Shown here: piece by piece, positions 30,205 to 30,318 of the stretch
Numbering within the stretch: the stretch's first letter is position 1
Layout of the letters: the number at the start of each line of letters is the position of its first letter
DNA from: Priapulus caudatus
Lineage: Eukaryota; Priapulida; Priapulimorpha; Priapulimorphida; Priapulidae
Assembly (NCBI RefSeq): GCF_000485595.1
Contig: NW_014578297.1
Location: 58,438-88,755 of the forward strand
DNA length: 30,318 bases
Reading direction: 5' to 3'
Made by a program: the position numbers and the translations under genes
Notes under the pieces: model-generated
Databases searched by the model: none
Told to the model about the DNA's origin: nothing
The model's input: only the letters and a program-made list of their open reading frames with translations

Positions 30205-30318
30205 AACAGGAGCATGGGGAGAAAGAGAGGAAGAAGAAGGTGGAGGGAGGAGGTAAGGAAAGGTGGAGTCGGCGGTAGAGAAGGTGGGGAGGAGGTAGAG
30301 GAGAAGGTGGATGAGGAG
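30205..30318. repeat. Polypurine tract at window end
   Basis: GAGGAAGAAGAAGG and GGTGGAGG units, the reverse-complement counterpart of the CCT-rich tract near 14140-14245. Confidence 0.9.

Larger units (their letters stand above)
22370..30318 (-). repeat. Right arm of the giant inverted repeat
   Basis: Reverse-complement counterpart of 14140-22156. It still pairs at the last base of the window (purine tract against the CCT tract), so its true end is outside. It keeps some motifs that are damaged in the left arm and vice versa. Confidence 0.93.

Overview
The window looks like nuclear DNA of an animal, probably a marine invertebrate. It has genes split by GT-AG introns, a receptor-type protein tyrosine phosphatase (RPTP), extracellular modules carried on symmetrical phase 1-1 exons, a Ty3/Gypsy LTR retrotransposon, a MITE, a satellite array and many microsatellites. 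The placement among animals is inference; a hairpin repeat near 12.1 kb resembles a family I recall from molluscs and relatives.

Layout. 1-3.5 kb is mostly non-coding with GA and CA tracts; one possible exon lies at 1271-1493 (minus). 3.55-5.02 kb is a noisy, frame-shifted stretch holding, on the PLUS strand, pieces of an RPTP D1 domain (QYWPD, WPDHGVP and catalytic-loop exons). 5.27-9.16 kb and 11.43-11.59 kb hold clean exons on the MINUS strand: signal peptide, two WSC-type modules, a cysteine-rich module, half an FN3 domain, the D1 catalytic loop, the D1 C-terminus and the D2 N-terminus. Every one of these exons is intact in frame. Their order along the minus strand and some of their splice phases are not those of one working gene. 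A 95-bp direct repeat brackets the ectodomain exons, which suggests a rearranged or misassembled locus. 9.53-11.34 kb is a roughly 330-bp satellite whose monomers carry a perfect NRF1-type site; one monomer is interrupted by a 112-bp MITE. A 10-N gap lies at 11763-11772.

11.77-13.87 kb holds a short possible terminal exon, the hairpin repeat, a GC-rich ~90-bp tandem repeat and a GTC-rich tract. From about 14.1 kb to the window end is one giant imperfect palindrome: arms of about 8 kb around a 213-bp spacer at 22157-22369. Each arm carries the same Ty3/Gypsy element (LTR, tRNA-Pro-like primer site, gag with CCHC knuckle, protease, RT, RNase H, integrase, start of a 3' LTR) plus the same flank. 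The arms differ mainly by scattered short indels that break frame at different places, so two noisy readings of one locus (a fold-back artefact) must be weighed against a true inverted duplication.

The most interesting biology is the RPTP locus: WSC modules beside a phosphatase, and a D1 signature loop in which the His-Cys pair is replaced by Val-Asn. The most important caution is that base quality and assembly order appear to change abruptly along the window.
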